From NCBI RefSeq assembly GCF_003970385.1, contig NZ_RXZH01000003.1, positions 186,001 through 250,000 of the forward strand: a stretch of 64,000 nucleotides of DNA, read 5' to 3'. Under the pieces are notes generated by a model. That model did no database searches. It was not told where the DNA came from and saw nothing but the letters and a program-made list of their open reading frames with translations. This DNA comes from Vibrio aquaticus (lineage in GTDB: Bacteria; Pseudomonadota; Gammaproteobacteria; Enterobacterales; Vibrionaceae). This document shows positions 43,691 to 53,845 of this stretch, piece after piece. The translations under genes and the position numbers were made by a program. How positions within the stretch are numbered: position 1 is the stretch's first letter; every line of letters starts with the position of its first letter.

Positions 43691-46312
43691 TTAAGGTGCT
43701 AACTCTTCGACATTTTTAGTCAGTTGCTTACGCAGTAGCCCCTGCTCATCTTCGGTTAGTTTGCCGCCATTTTCTGAGGTGATAATGAATAAGTCTTCAG
43801 CGCGTTCGCCAATGGTCGTGATTTTTGCTGCGTGAAGGTGAACACCAAGATCGGCAAAGGTGGCACCGACCGTTGCCAGCAAACCCGGAGTATCAAGGGC
43901 AACAAATTCAAGTAAGGTGCGTTTTTTACTCTTTGTTGGCAGAAAGTCCACTTTGGTTTTAACGGTAAAGTGCTGCAAGTTACGTGGGATACGGCGGCGT
44001 TTGATTTTAGTCGGTCGCCCATCACTCAAAACATGAGTCAGGTGCTTCACTACCGCCTTATGACGGCTCTCATCAATGATCTCACCATGCTGATCTAAAA
44101 CCATAAAGGTATCGAGCACATAGCCATCTTTACTGGTCATGACTTGCGCGTCATGAACGTTAAAGTTACGCCTGTCGAGTTCCGCAACAACCGAAGCAAA
44201 CAACGCATGTTGGTCTTTACTATAGACAAACACTTCTGTGCCCCCGCGTGTGGCCTTTTTAGAGATCAGGATCAAAGGCTTGGAGTGGTCTTCGTGGCGC
44301 AGCAGGTGCATACAGTGCCACGCAATCTGCTTATGGGTATGACGTAGAAAGTAATCGGCCTTAAAACGTTGCCACAACACTTCAATTTCTCGTGCAGCGA
44401 AGCCTTCTTTACGCAGCAAGGCTGAAGCCAGTTGTTGGTTGTGGCGGATACGTTCACGTACATCAACTGGGTTTTCTAACCCACGGCGCAGAGCGCGTTG
44501 TGTAGAGTAGAACAGCTCAGCAAGCAGGGTACGCTTCCAGCTGTTCCAAAGCTCCGGGTTAGTTGCACAGATGTCAGCAACCGTTAAACAGACCAAATAT
44601 TCCAGATATTCTTCATCACGGACTTGTTTGGCAAACTCAGTGATCACCTCTGGATCATAGATATCTCTGCGCTGAGCAGTGACAGACATCAATAGGTGAT
44701 GTCTGACCAACCAAGCAACCAATTTTGCTTCTGGCTTTGATAGGCCATGATCGATGCAGAAGTTGTACGCTTCACCTTCACCAATCACTGAGTGGTCACC
44801 ACCTCGACCTTTTCCTATATCGTGAAAAATGGCCGCCAGGATCAGTAACTCTTTTTTCTGAATACGGGGATAGACTTCACAGCAAATTGGGTGCTTATCT
44901 CGGTTTTTAGCATAGCTGAACGTATTGATGTGCTTGAGCAGGCGAACGCTGTGCTCATCAACGGTGTACACATGGAAAAGATCAAACTGCATCTGACCCA
45001 CAATCTGGCTCCACTGCGGTAGGTAGGCGGCTAACACCCCCAGTTTGTGCATCAAACTGAATGCTTTGTGCAAAGCGTTAGGGTGGCGGCAGAGATCCAT
45101 AAACTTCTCTCTTGCCTCAGGCATGGTATGGAGAAATTTGTTGAGTCGCCTTCTTGCGGTTCTTAGTTGACGGAGCGTCGGTGGGGCGACACCTTCGATG
45201 GTTGAGTCATTGGCGATATGCAAAAACATATCCAAAATTGTCTCAGGCCTTGCTTGGAACAGTGCCGGTTTACGGGCCTCGATTAAATGACCACGACGTT
45301 GAAAATCATCACCCAGTATTTGCGGTTCTGCTTCAATACCATTATTGAGGATCGCTTGGTCGAACAGTTTGAGTAGCATTTTGTTGAGTTCAGCCACACG
45401 GCGAAGGGTGCGATAAAACTCTTTCATCATCATTTCAACACCGCGATTGCCTTCACCGACATAGCCGAGGCTTTCCGCAACTTGAGCTTGATGAGCAAAA
45501 GTGAGGCGGTTGTCGTAGCGTTTAAGCTCAATGTGCAAGGCGAAGCGTACGCGCCACAAGAAATCTTGGCACTCGACCAGCTCTCGATATTCCGCATCAG
45601 TTAAAAATCCATAGCGGCTCATTTCGAGTAGCGATGTTGCACCAAAGTGGCGGCGAGCAATCCAACTTAGCGTATGAATATCTCTAAGGCCTCCGGGGGT
45701 TGATTTGATGTCTGGTTCAAGATTGTACGTGGTGTCATGGTAACGAGCATGACGATTACGCTGCTCTTGGATCTTAGCTTTATAGAATACTTCGCTTGGC
45801 CAAAACGACTCAGAGTGGATCACCATGCGCAGTTGATAAAACGTGTCTTCACAGCCACAGAGCAGACGAGCTTCTTGAAGGTTAGTTGCAACGGTTAAAT
45901 CGTCACGACCAATTTCTGCACATTCCTCAACGCTACGAACGGCATGGCCGACTTCTAAGCGTAAGTCCCAAAGTAGGGTAATGAACTCACTGACTTTCCC
46001 TTTCAGCTGTTCTGGTAACGCTTTTCGCGACACAATTAAGATATCGATGTCGGATAAGGGGTGCAGCTCGCCACGACCGTACCCGCCGACCGCGACCAAA
46101 CTGATATTGGGTAACGCAGAAAATCCGAAGTGTTGCCACAAGCGGTTGAGTAGCAAATCAATATATTCAGAGCGGCCCAATACTAAATCGGTAACTGGGT
46201 GATGGTTAAGGAACTCTTGCTTCTGATAATTGGCAAACGCTTCCAATTTATCTTTAAGTTCGTTAACTGAAAGTTGCTCATCTTGAAAGGTGAGGGGGGA
46301 CTGAAAAGGCAT
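43691..46312 (-). CDS. glnD: Bifunctional uridylyltransferase/uridylyl-removing enzyme GlnD
   Basis: Senses glutamine and adds or removes UMP on PII proteins (GlnB, GlnK). 873 residues. Order of domains: nucleotidyltransferase with GGYGRGELHPLSDIDILI (about 75-95), HD hydrolase with LLILAAIFHDIGKGRGGDHSVIG (about 435-460), and two C-terminal ACT domains (EVFVYSKDQHALFASVVAELDRR and LLEFVALDTPGLLATVGATFADLGVHLHAAKI). The start is taken as ATG 46312; an upstream in-frame TTG (46348) would add 12 residues. Separated from map by a terminator. Confidence 0.95.
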   Translation of the reverse strand: MPFQSPLTFQDEQLSVNELKDKLEAFANYQKQEFLNHHPVTDLVLGRSEYIDLLLNRLWQHFGFSALPNISLVAVGGYGRGELHPLSDIDILIVSRKALPEQLKGKVSEFITLLWDLRLEVGHAVRSVEECAEIGRDDLTVATNLQEARLLCGCEDTFYQLRMVIHSESFWPSEVFYKAKIQEQRNRHARYHDTTYNLEPDIKSTPGGLRDIHTLSWIARRHFGATSLLEMSRYGFLTDAEYRELVECQDFLWRVRFALHIELKRYDNRLTFAHQAQVAESLGYVGEGNRGVEMMMKEFYRTLRRVAELNKMLLKLFDQAILNNGIEAEPQILGDDFQRRGHLIEARKPALFQARPETILDMFLHIANDSTIEGVAPPTLRQLRTARRRLNKFLHTMPEAREKFMDLCRHPNALHKAFSLMHKLGVLAAYLPQWSQIVGQMQFDLFHVYTVDEHSVRLLKHINTFSYAKNRDKHPICCEVYPRIQKKELLILAAIFHDIGKGRGGDHSVIGEGEAYNFCIDHGLSKPEAKLVAWLVRHHLLMSVTAQRRDIYDPEVITEFAKQVRDEEYLEYLVCLTVADICATNPELWNSWKRTLLAELFYSTQRALRRGLENPVDVRERIRHNQQLASALLRKEGFAAREIEVLWQRFKADYFLRHTHKQIAWHCMHLLRHEDHSKPLILISKKATRGGTEVFVYSKDQHALFASVVAELDRRNFNVHDAQVMTSKDGYVLDTFMVLDQHGEIIDESRHKAVVKHLTHVLSDGRPTKIKRRRIPRNLQHFTVKTKVDFLPTKSKKRTLLEFVALDTPGLLATVGATFADLGVHLHAAKITTIGERAEDLFIITSENGGKLTEDEQGLLRKQLTKNVEELAP

Positions 46313-46371
46313 ACAGCAAATCCGTGCAGAAAATCCATTTGATACCAATCTATCAAAATGGAGCCGATAAA

Positions 46372-46400
46372 AAAATATCCCCGATTGTCGGGGATATTTT
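46372..46400 (-). terminator. Terminator of map
   Basis: AAAATATCCCCGA / TCGGGGATATTTT (46372-46384, 46388-46400) with a TTG loop; U-rich on the minus strand. Confidence 0.85.
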
Positions 46401-46414
46401 AAAAAGTGTTGAGA

Positions 46415-47293
46415 TTATGCGTTGTTCATCATTCGAGGGATGGTGTCATCACTGCGCAGAGTGAGAACCTCACAACCTGTCTTAGTCACTAGAATAGTGT
46501 GTTCATACTGCGCCGATTTTTTCGCATCGCCGGTATATACCGTCCAATCATCTTCTGCATCAACAGTCACACCGAACTTACCAGCGTTGATCATAGGCTC
46601 GATAGTGAAACACATGCCTTCTTTCAATACGCGGCGGTCGTTGTTTTTGTAGTGAACGATTTGCGGCTCTTCGTGGAACTCGTTGCCAATGCCGTGACCA
46701 CAGAAATCTTTCACGATAGAGAACTTGTTACGTGGGTTCTTTTTGTTGTTCTCTTTGATGTACTTCTCGATAGCCGTACCGATATCACCAACCGTTGAAC
46801 CTGGCTTAACTGTACGCATACCCACGTACAGTGCTTCTTGTGTCACCATACATAGACGCTTATCAGCAGGAGATGCGTCACCAACAAAGAACATCTTAGA
46901 CGTGTCACCGTGGTAACCATCTGGGCGAACGCTTAGGTCTGCACCTTCTTCGTTTGGAATGATAACCGTAATATCAACGTTGATGATGTCACCGTTTTTC
47001 AGCACCGCTGGCTTAAGTTGACCATTACTGCCCACTTCATCTTGAGACGCTGGAATACCGTGACAAACGATGTGGTTGATCGAGGTACAGATTGATTTAG
47101 GGAAACCGTGGTAATCAAGAGGAGCAGAGTAAGCGCCTTTTTCAATCCCGTAATCGTGACAGATTTGGTTCAATTCGTCTGTCGTTACCCCTTCTTTGAT
47201 ATGAGGTTCGATCATCTCTAGGATTTCAGCGGCCAACGCGCCCGCTAGTCGCATACGTTCGATTTCTTCAGCTGTTTTAATCTTGATTGACAT
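46415..47293 (-). CDS. map: Type I methionine aminopeptidase
   Basis: Removes initiator methionine from nascent proteins. 292 residues, longer than the usual 264. Metal ligands are all present: Asp107 (INVDITV), Asp130 (GYHGDTSKMFFV), the His in GHGIGNEFHEEP, the Glu in FTIEPMINAG and the Glu in QYEHTILV. Extra length comes mainly from two insertions, about 10 residues after VCHGIP and about 12 between the two Asp ligands (IIPNEEGADLSVRP). The gene is divergent from rpsB, as in other gamma-proteobacteria. Confidence 0.94.
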   Translation of the reverse strand: MSIKIKTAEEIERMRLAGALAAEILEMIEPHIKEGVTTDELNQICHDYGIEKGAYSAPLDYHGFPKSICTSINHIVCHGIPASQDEVGSNGQLKPAVLKNGDIINVDITVIIPNEEGADLSVRPDGYHGDTSKMFFVGDASPADKRLCMVTQEALYVGMRTVKPGSTVGDIGTAIEKYIKENNKKNPRNKFSIVKDFCGHGIGNEFHEEPQIVHYKNNDRRVLKEGMCFTIEPMINAGKFGVTVDAEDDWTVYTGDAKKSAQYEHTILVTKTGCEVLTLRSDDTIPRMMNNA

Positions 47294-47457
47294 CGGTTTT
47301 CTCTACTTTATTCAGTTGCACTCACTGGTGCGATTGGCCGCATTCTAACAGGAACACCACATAATGAGAATTATTCTTCACTTTATGATACGAGAAAAGA
47401 CGAGAGTGAAATCACTGCAAAATGTTTTTTTACTAGCCAGAAGACATGAAAATATGG
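47294..47457. promoter_or_regulatory. map promoter with Fur-like box
   Basis: On the minus strand, TAGAAT (47342-47347, with TG upstream giving an extended -10) and TTCTCA (47365-47370) are 17 bp apart and point to map. CATAATGAGAATTATTCTT (47360-47378) matches the 19-bp Fur consensus at about 14 positions and covers that -35. The remainder up to the rpsB promoter is unremarkable. Confidence 0.4.
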
Positions 47458-47463
47458 TATAAA
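47455..47463 (+). promoter_or_regulatory. rpsB promoter (extended -10, GC-rich discriminator)
   Basis: TGGTATAAA at 47455-47463 is an extended -10 followed by GCGCGCC, the type of discriminator found at promoters under stringent control. No good -35 is seen. Confidence 0.65.
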
Positions 47464-47469
47464 GCGCGC

Positions 47470-47640
47470 CGGAATTGTGGTCAGTTCTCTCTAGTTAAGT
47501 TTCTTAACTGGCGAAGCGGATTACGTCCAACTAACTTATATCTTTAAATCACACACATTCCGTCACATATTCCGGGGTGCTGGGCAGAAGCCTAGTCGGA
47601 GTTATGGGGGATGTGGAGGCCTAACCCCATAGAGGATTTT
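47470..47640 (+). promoter_or_regulatory. Structured rpsB mRNA leader (likely S2 autoregulatory element)
   Basis: Three hairpins precede the gene: AGTTAAG / CTTAACT (47493-47509), CTGGGC-AGAA-GCCTAG (47580-47595) inside outer arms TCCG / CGGA (47571-47600), and TATGGGG / CCCCATA (47603-47631), which abuts the GAGG ribosome site. In E. coli S2 represses rpsB-tsf through a conserved leader of this kind. Confidence 0.65.
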
Positions 47641-47643
47641 AAA

Positions 47644-48372
47644 ATGGCAACTGTATCAATGCGCGATATGCTAAAAGCTGGTGTTCACTTCGGTCACCAA
47701 ACTCGTTACTGGAACCCAAAAATGAAGCCATTCATCTTTGGTGCTCGTAACAAGGTTCATATCATCAACCTAGAAAAAACTGTACCAATGTTCAACGACG
47801 CTCTAGCTGAACTAGCTAAAGTTGGCGAGAAGAAAGGTAAAGTTCTATTCGTAGGTACTAAGCGCGCTGCATCTGAAGCTGTTAAAGAAGCTGCAATCGC
47901 AAGCAACCAGTACTACGTAAACAACCGCTGGTTAGGCGGTATGCTTACTAACTACAAAACTGTTCGTCAGTCAATCAAGCGTCTAAAAGAACTTGAAGCG
48001 CAAGCTCAAGACGGTACTTTTGACAAGCTAACTAAGAAAGAAGCTCTAATGCGTACTCGTGAAATGGAGAAGCTAGAGAAATCTCTTGGTGGTATCAAAG
48101 ATATGGGCGGCCTACCAGACGCTCTATTCGTAATCGATGCTGATCACGAACACATTGCGATTAAAGAAGCTAACAACCTAGGTATTCCAGTATACGCTGT
48201 AGTAGATACTAACTCTAACCCAGACGGCGTTGACTACATCATCCCAGGTAACGATGATGCGATCCGTGCAGTACAGCTTTACCTAAACGCTGCTGCTACT
48301 TCAGTAACTGAAGGTCGCAACAAAGACGTAGCTGTAGCTGCTGAAAAAGACGGTTTCGTAGAAGCTGAATAA
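47644..48372 (+). CDS. rpsB: 30S ribosomal protein S2
   Basis: 242 residues. Typical start [27 protein letters not shown] and the blocks [14 protein letters not shown] and [20 protein letters not shown]. Start ATG 47644 follows GAGGATTTTAAA; the 11 extra codons of the longer frame belong to the regulatory leader. Highly biased codon use. A terminator-like attenuator separates it from tsf. Confidence 0.96.
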   Translation: MATVSMRDMLKAGVHFGHQTRYWNPKMKPFIFGARNKVHIINLEKTVPMFNDALAELAKVGEKKGKVLFVGTKRAASEAVKEAAIASNQYYVNNRWLGGMLTNYKTVRQSIKRLKELEAQAQDGTFDKLTKKEALMRTREMEKLEKSLGGIKDMGGLPDALFVIDADHEHIAIKEANNLGIPVYAVVDTNSNPDGVDYIIPGNDDAIRAVQLYLNAAATSVTEGRNKDVAVAAEKDGFVEAE

Positions 48373-48441
48373 TAGCGGCTCCGCGTCACACTTAGCTTAT
48401 GTGCAACTTAGTTGTAGCATATACTGAGTTATAGTTATCAG

Positions 48442-48472
48442 CAGGGGCCTACGATATTGGCCCCTGTTTTTT
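48442..48472 (+). terminator. Attenuator/terminator between rpsB and tsf
   Basis: CAGGGGCC / GGCCCCTG (48442-48449, 48459-48466) with a 9-nt loop, then TTTTTT. It probably reduces tsf relative to rpsB. Confidence 0.8.
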
Positions 48473-48503
48473 ACCAAATACAGAATCAACTGAGGAATTT
48501 AGA

Positions 48504-49346
48504 ATGGCTGTTACTGCTGCTCTAGTTAAAGAACTGCGCGAACGTACTGGCGCAGGCATGATGGAATGTAAGAAAGCGCTTGTTGAAGCAAACGCTGACA
48601 TCGAACTAGCAATCGAAAACATGCGTAAGTCTGGTGCTGCTAAAGCTGCTAAGAAAGCAGGTAACGTAGCTGCTGAAGGCGCAATCATCATCAAAGAAGA
48701 AAACGGCGTTGCTGTTCTTCTTGAAGTTAACTGCCAAACTGATTTCGTTGCTAAAGATGGTAACTTCACTGCATTTGCAGAGAAAGTTGCAGCTGACGCT
48801 CTAGCTTCTAAAGCTTCTGTTGAAGAACTAGTAGCTAAATTCGAAGACGAGCGCGTTGCTCTTGTTGCGAAAATCGGCGAAAACATCAACATCCGTCGCG
48901 TTCAATACGTTGAAGGCGCTGCAATCGCTTCTTACCGTCACGGCGAGAAGATCGGTGTAGTTGTTGCTGGTGAAGGCGATGCTGAAACTCTTAAGCACGT
49001 TGCAATGCACGTTGCTGCTTCTAAGCCAGAGTACGTTAACCCAGAAGACGTACCAGCTGACGTAGTTGCTAAAGAGAAAGAAGTTCAAGTTGAAATCGCT
49101 ATGAACGAAGGCAAGCCTGCTGAAATCGCTGAGAAGATGGTTGTTGGCCGCATGAAGAAATTCACTGGCGAAATCTCTCTAACAGGTCAAGCGTTCATCA
49201 TGGAACCTAAGAAATCTGTAGGTGAAATCCTTAAAGAGCGTGGCGCTTCTGTTTCTACTTTCGTTCGCCTAGAAGTGGGTGAAGGTATCGAGAAAGCTCA
49301 AGAAATGAGCTTCGCTGAAGAAGTAGCAGCAGCTCAAAAAGGTTAA
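48504..49346 (+). CDS. tsf: Elongation factor Ts
   Basis: Nucleotide exchange factor for EF-Tu. 280 residues (E. coli 283). N-terminal UBA-like domain [39 protein letters not shown], then the hallmark [13 protein letters not shown] with the TDF that contacts EF-Tu. Follows rpsB in the conserved order rpsB-tsf-pyrH-frr and carries the same extreme codon bias. Confidence 0.96.
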   Translation: MAVTAALVKELRERTGAGMMECKKALVEANADIELAIENMRKSGAAKAAKKAGNVAAEGAIIIKEENGVAVLLEVNCQTDFVAKDGNFTAFAEKVAADALASKASVEELVAKFEDERVALVAKIGENINIRRVQYVEGAAIASYRHGEKIGVVVAGEGDAETLKHVAMHVAASKPEYVNPEDVPADVVAKEKEVQVEIAMNEGKPAEIAEKMVVGRMKKFTGEISLTGQAFIMEPKKSVGEILKERGASVSTFVRLEVGEGIEKAQEMSFAEEVAAAQKG

Positions 49347-49370
49347 TCCTTAGAGACTTGCATACTATTT

Positions 49371-49398
49371 AGACCGTAGCCATGGCTGCGGTCTTTTT
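49371..49398 (+). terminator. Terminator after tsf
   Basis: AGACCGTAGC / GCTGCGGTCT (49371-49380, 49385-49394; one G-U pair) with a CATG loop, then TTTTT. Confidence 0.85.
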
Positions 49399-49496
49399 AC
49401 GACTAACGGTTAATCGTTTAGCCGTGATGGATGCAGACTGCTAGAGTCTTTATCCATGACTGTTAATCAACAACTCTCTTTTGGAAGGTAAACTCC

Positions 49497-50228
49497 ATGA
49501 CTACGAACCCTAAACCAGCGTATCAACGTATCCTGTTAAAACTGAGCGGTGAAGCTCTACAAGGCGAAGAAGGTTTTGGCATTGATCCAGCGATTCTTGA
49601 TCGCATGGCACAAGAAGTAAAAGAGTTGGTTGAGCTAGGCGTACAAGTCGGTGTGGTTATCGGTGGTGGTAACCTGTTCCGTGGTGCTGGCCTTGCTGAA
49701 GCAGGTATGAACCGCGTTGTTGGCGACCACATGGGTATGCTTGCAACGGTAATGAATGGCCTGGCAATGCGTGACGCGCTGCACCGTGCATACGTAAACG
49801 CTCGTGTAATGTCTGCTATTCCACTGAAAGGTGTGTGTGATGACTACAACTGGGCTGATGCAATCCGTGAACTTCGTCAAGGTCGCGTTGTTATCTTCTC
49901 TGCGGGTACTGGTAACCCATTCTTCACCACAGATTCTGCTGCATGTTTGCGCGGTATTGAAATTGAAGCTGACGTAGTTCTAAAAGCGACAAAAGTTGAT
50001 GGTGTATTTACGGCTGACCCTGTAGCAAACCCTGACGCAGAGCTGTATGATAAGCTATCTTACACTGAAATTCTGGATAAAGAATTGAAAGTAATGGACT
50101 TGGCTGCGTTCACACTTGCTCGTGACCACAAAATGCCAATCCGCGTATTCAACATGAATAAGCCAGGCGCACTACGTCGCGTGGTTATGGGTGAAGCAGA
50201 AGGCACGCTAATCAGCGACTCTGAGTAA
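49497..50228 (+). CDS. pyrH: Uridylate kinase
   Basis: Bacterial UMP kinase (hexameric, amino-acid kinase fold), making UDP. 243 residues. Motifs are [58 protein letters not shown] and [23 protein letters not shown] 49497 with GGAAGG upstream. Followed by a 12 bp hairpin before frr. Confidence 0.96.
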   Translation: MTTNPKPAYQRILLKLSGEALQGEEGFGIDPAILDRMAQEVKELVELGVQVGVVIGGGNLFRGAGLAEAGMNRVVGDHMGMLATVMNGLAMRDALHRAYVNARVMSAIPLKGVCDDYNWADAIRELRQGRVVIFSAGTGNPFFTTDSAACLRGIEIEADVVLKATKVDGVFTADPVANPDAELYDKLSYTEILDKELKVMDLAAFTLARDHKMPIRVFNMNKPGALRRVVMGEAEGTLISDSE

Positions 50229-50236
50229 CTCCAATC

Positions 50237-50266
50237 ACCGTAGCGTAAAGTGATTTATGCTACGGT
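50237..50266 (+). terminator. Hairpin between pyrH and frr (weak terminator or processing site)
   Basis: ACCGTAGCGTAA / TTATGCTACGGT (50237-50248, 50255-50266; one mismatch). It is followed by ATTGCCTTTTG rather than a solid T run, so full termination is doubtful. Confidence 0.5.
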
Positions 50267-50330
50267 ATTGCCTTTTGAAGAGTCCCGCATAGGCTTTCTT
50301 CGAGAAAGAATTACACATTAAGGTGATATT

Positions 50331-50888
50331 GTGATTAACGAAATCAAACAAGACGCTCAAGAGCGCATGGAAAAAAGCGTAGAAGCGCTAAAGAACAACC
50401 TTTCTAAAGTTCGTACAGGTCGTGCGCACCCAAGCCTACTATCTGGTATCTCTGTTGAGTACTACGGTGCTCCAACGCCTCTAAACCAAGTAGCAAACGT
50501 TGTAGCTGAAGATGCACGTACACTAGCAATCACAGTATTCGACAAAGAGCTTACGCAAAAAGTTGAAAAAGCGATCATGATGTCTGACCTAGGCCTAAAT
50601 CCTATGTCTGCTGGCACTATCATCCGCGTTCCACTGCCACCACTAACGGAAGAGCGTCGTAAAGACCTAGTTAAGATTGTACGTGGCGAAGCTGAAGGCG
50701 GTCGCGTTGCTATCCGTAACATCCGTCGTGATGCTAATGGTGAGCTTAAAGCATTGCTAAAAGACAAAGAAATCTCTGAAGATGAAGATCGTAAAGGTCA
50801 AGACGAGGTTCAGAAGCTAACAGACGCTGCAGTTAAGCAAGTGGACGAAGTGTTAGCTGCGAAAGAAAAAGAGTTGATGGAAGTCTAA
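50331..50888 (+). CDS. frr: Ribosome recycling factor
   Basis: Works with EF-G to split post-termination ribosomes. 185 residues, the exact family length. Signature segments are [49 protein letters not shown] and [31 protein letters not shown]. It starts with GTG 50331, preceded by AAGGTG. Ends in a strong terminator. Confidence 0.96.
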   Translation: MINEIKQDAQERMEKSVEALKNNLSKVRTGRAHPSLLSGISVEYYGAPTPLNQVANVVAEDARTLAITVFDKELTQKVEKAIMMSDLGLNPMSAGTIIRVPLPPLTEERRKDLVKIVRGEAEGGRVAIRNIRRDANGELKALLKDKEISEDEDRKGQDEVQKLTDAAVKQVDEVLAAKEKELMEV

Positions 50889-50915
50889 TTCTCCATAATC
50901 TCTCTGTATAAATAG

Positions 50916-50943
50916 CGCTGTGCTCGCAGCACAGCGTTTTTTT
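50916..50943 (+). terminator. Terminator of frr
   Basis: CGCTGTGCT / AGCACAGCG (50916-50924, 50928-50936) with a CGC loop, then seven Ts. Confidence 0.88.
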
Positions 50944-50984
50944 ATGCTAATCTCTCTCTCCTGCTGATTATCTATCAATGTTTT

Positions 50985-51740
50985 ATGCATAATTCTCAAC
51001 TCTCTCCTGATTTACTTCCTAAACACATCGCAATCATTATGGATGGCAATGGCCGTTGGGCGAAAGCGCAAGGGAAACCTCGTGTATTTGGCCACAAAAA
51101 TGGTGTTGCTGCAGTACGTAAAGCGATTTCAACCTCTGCAAAATTGGGCATTAAGGCTATCACTCTGTTCGCATTCAGTAGTGAAAACTGGCGCCGTCCT
51201 GAAGAGGAAGTCGGTGTCTTGATGGAGCTGTTTATCTCGGTTCTTTCGACAGAGGTGAAAAGGCTGCATAAAAACAACTTACGCCTACGTGTGATCGGTG
51301 ATAAGTCTCGCTTTAATGAACGACTGCAAAAGAAAATCGCTCAAGCAGAGGCGTTGACTGAGTCAAACAGTGGCATGGTGATTAACATCGCGGCCAACTA
51401 TGGCGGTAAGTGGGATATCATGGAGGCAACAAAAGCAATTTCAGCTAAGGTTGCCAATGGTGAACTCGATGCTAATGAAATCAGTGAAGAACTGATCACA
51501 GAGCATCTGACCATGGCAGATTTACCTGAAGTTGATTTAATGATTCGAACCAGTGGTGAGTGCCGCATTAGTAACTTTATGTTGTGGCAAATGGCGTATG
51601 CTGAACTCTATTTCACCCCGATCTACTGGCCAGAATTTGATGAAAATAGCTTGATCGAAGCTGTGACTTGGTTTGTTAACCGTGAGCGCCGTTTTGGCTG
51701 CACTGGTGAGCAAGTTAAGGCTTTGATGGAAAGCGAATAA
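50985..51740 (+). CDS. uppS: Undecaprenyl diphosphate synthase
   Basis: cis-Prenyltransferase that makes the C55 lipid carrier for peptidoglycan and O-antigen. 251 residues. Catalytic Asp20 lies in [24 protein letters not shown]. Other marks are [17 protein letters not shown] and [27 protein letters not shown]. First gene of the long uppS-cdsA-dxr-rseP-bamA envelope cluster. Confidence 0.95.
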   Translation: MHNSQLSPDLLPKHIAIIMDGNGRWAKAQGKPRVFGHKNGVAAVRKAISTSAKLGIKAITLFAFSSENWRRPEEEVGVLMELFISVLSTEVKRLHKNNLRLRVIGDKSRFNERLQKKIAQAEALTESNSGMVINIAANYGGKWDIMEATKAISAKVANGELDANEISEELITEHLTMADLPEVDLMIRTSGECRISNFMLWQMAYAELYFTPIYWPEFDENSLIEAVTWFVNRERRFGCTGEQVKALMESE

Positions 51741-51751
51741 AGGATCAAAGT

Positions 51752-52594
51752 TTGAAACAAAGAATTATAACCGCACTTATCCTTGCCCCTCTGGTAATTT
51801 TAGGCATCTTTGAGCTGTCTTTACCGTTGTTTATGGTGGCGATTGCGGCTGTCACTCTGATCGGCTTTTGGGAATGGACCCAGTTTGTCGATGCAAAATC
51901 ACGAGCTTTGGCGCTTATTCCAACGGTGGTTGTCAGTGCTGTCAGCTTTCTGGTTCTTCCGTTTGATTCAATCAGCTTAGGCTTAGTGACTGAACCTCAT
52001 GTTGCGATGTTGGCTGTTGGTTCTGTGTGGTGGTTGGCGGCAAGTGCGCTCGCGATCACTTACCCTAAATCTTCGGTTTTATGGCAACACTCGTCTTTTT
52101 TGCGCCACGCTTTTGGTGTGCTAACTTTACTGCCATTTTTCTGGAGTGTTCTGCTTTTACGAGCGAAAGGCATCGAACTTGACCCTTATCACGGTGCGAA
52201 GCTTGTCTTGTACGTTTGCTTTATCGTTTGGGCCGCTGACAGTGGTGCTTACTTTGCCGGAAAGAGTTTCGGTAAACGCAAAATGGCCCCTCATGTAAGC
52301 CCAAATAAAACCATTGAAGGACTGATTGGCGGTATTATCACGGCAATTTTGGTCGGTTGGGGTACAGCAAGCTGGTTTGAAATTCAGTTTACTAGCCCGT
52401 TAGCAATGGTAGGAATTACACTTATCACCGTTGTTATTTCAGTCTTAGGTGACTTGGTCGAAAGTATGTTTAAGCGTGTCTCTGGCATTAAGGACAGCAG
52501 TAACATCATTCCGGGTCATGGCGGTGTTTTGGACCGCATTGATAGCTTAACGGCTGCATTCCCTGTCTTTGCTTTCCTATACTTCATTTTTTAA
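51752..52594 (+). CDS. cdsA: Phosphatidate cytidylyltransferase (CDP-diglyceride synthase)
   Basis: Makes CDP-diacylglycerol for phospholipids at the inner membrane. 280 residues, about eight helices. The CDS signature DLVESMFKRVSGIKDSSNIIPGHGGVLDRIDS is intact at the C-terminus. The start is TTG 51752, with AAAGGA 7 bp upstream; no better ATG exists. Eleven bases after uppS. Confidence 0.94.
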   Translation: MKQRIITALILAPLVILGIFELSLPLFMVAIAAVTLIGFWEWTQFVDAKSRALALIPTVVVSAVSFLVLPFDSISLGLVTEPHVAMLAVGSVWWLAASALAITYPKSSVLWQHSSFLRHAFGVLTLLPFFWSVLLLRAKGIELDPYHGAKLVLYVCFIVWAADSGAYFAGKSFGKRKMAPHVSPNKTIEGLIGGIITAILVGWGTASWFEIQFTSPLAMVGITLITVVISVLGDLVESMFKRVSGIKDSSNIIPGHGGVLDRIDSLTAAFPVFAFLYFIF

Positions 52595-52636
52595 GGCAAG
52601 CTTCGGCTTGCCCTTACTCCATACTGGTTTCTTGCT

Positions 52637-53845
52637 ATGCGTAAGTTAACGATTCTAGGTGCGACAGGCTCTATTGGAGCAAGCACGTTTAAGGTTCTCG
52701 AACAAAATCCTGAGAAGTTTTCTGTGGTTGCGTTAGCCGCAGGGCAAAACGTAGCGAAAATGAGAGAGCTGTGTCAGAAATGGCAGCCTAAGTTTGCTGT
52801 GATGGCTGATGACAACGCAGCTAAACAATTAAAGCTTCAACTTTCTGAGCTTAAAATCGCGACACAAGTGCTTTCTGGCGTGGATGCGATGTGTGACGTC
52901 TCATCGATGGATGAGGTCGATACTGTTATGGCTGCCATTGTGGGGGCTGCAGGTTTGCTACCGACAATGGCGGCCGTAAAAGCGGGTAAGCGTGTGCTAT
53001 TGGCCAACAAAGAAGCATTAGTGATGTCTGGTCAATTGTTTATCGATGCGGTGAACAAGCATGGTGCCGAATTGCTGCCTGTTGATAGCGAACATAATGC
53101 TATTTTCCAATGTTTACCTAGCGAAATCCAAACCAACTTAGGTCATTGTCAGCTTACTGAGTACGGTATTTCTCACATTCTATTGACTGGTTCTGGTGGC
53201 CCTTTCCGATACAGTGATATTGAATCACTTCAAGCAGTAACGCCTGAGCAGGCGATTGCCCACCCTAACTGGTCGATGGGGCCGAAAATTTCTGTCGATT
53301 CAGCGACCATGATGAATAAAGGCCTTGAGTATATTGAGGCGAAATGGCTGTTCAATACACAGCGAGAGCAGTTGAAAGTTGTGATTCATCCTCAGTCCGT
53401 TATTCACTCTATGGTTCAATATAAAGATGGGTCCGTATTGGCTCAAATGGGAGAGCCAGAGATGGCAACACCGATTGCTTTGACCTTGTCATACCCAGAA
53501 CGAATTTCAGCGGGTGTGGCACCGCTTGATTTCACTAAGGTGGGTGAATTGACTTTCATCGAACCTGATTACAATCGTTACCCATGTTTGAAGCTCGCGA
53601 TTGATGCCTGCTATGAAGGTCAGCATGCGACTACGGCGTTAAATGCGGCAAACGAAGTCGCAGTCGAGGCCTTTTTGAACCGACAACTGCGTTTTACCGA
53701 TATTGCAGTAGTCAATGACAAAGTAACCAGTCAAATTTGTGCAACACACAATCAGTCACACTGCAGTGACTTGGAAAGCATACTGGAGCTCGATAGAATG
53801 GCCAGAGAACTAGCTGTGAACCATCTAAGTGAGCTGAAACTATGA
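52637..53845 (+). CDS. dxr: 1-deoxy-D-xylulose 5-phosphate reductoisomerase
   Basis: Second step of the MEP isoprenoid pathway, NADPH dependent. 402 residues. NADPH motif [18 protein letters not shown] at the start; metal and substrate residues in [14 protein letters not shown] and [16 protein letters not shown]; flexible loop around [19 protein letters not shown]. Also called ispC. Its stop overlaps the rseP start by 4 bp (ATGA). Confidence 0.96.
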   Translation: MRKLTILGATGSIGASTFKVLEQNPEKFSVVALAAGQNVAKMRELCQKWQPKFAVMADDNAAKQLKLQLSELKIATQVLSGVDAMCDVSSMDEVDTVMAAIVGAAGLLPTMAAVKAGKRVLLANKEALVMSGQLFIDAVNKHGAELLPVDSEHNAIFQCLPSEIQTNLGHCQLTEYGISHILLTGSGGPFRYSDIESLQAVTPEQAIAHPNWSMGPKISVDSATMMNKGLEYIEAKWLFNTQREQLKVVIHPQSVIHSMVQYKDGSVLAQMGEPEMATPIALTLSYPERISAGVAPLDFTKVGELTFIEPDYNRYPCLKLAIDACYEGQHATTALNAANEVAVEAFLNRQLRFTDIAVVNDKVTSQICATHNQSHCSDLESILELDRMARELAVNHLSELKL

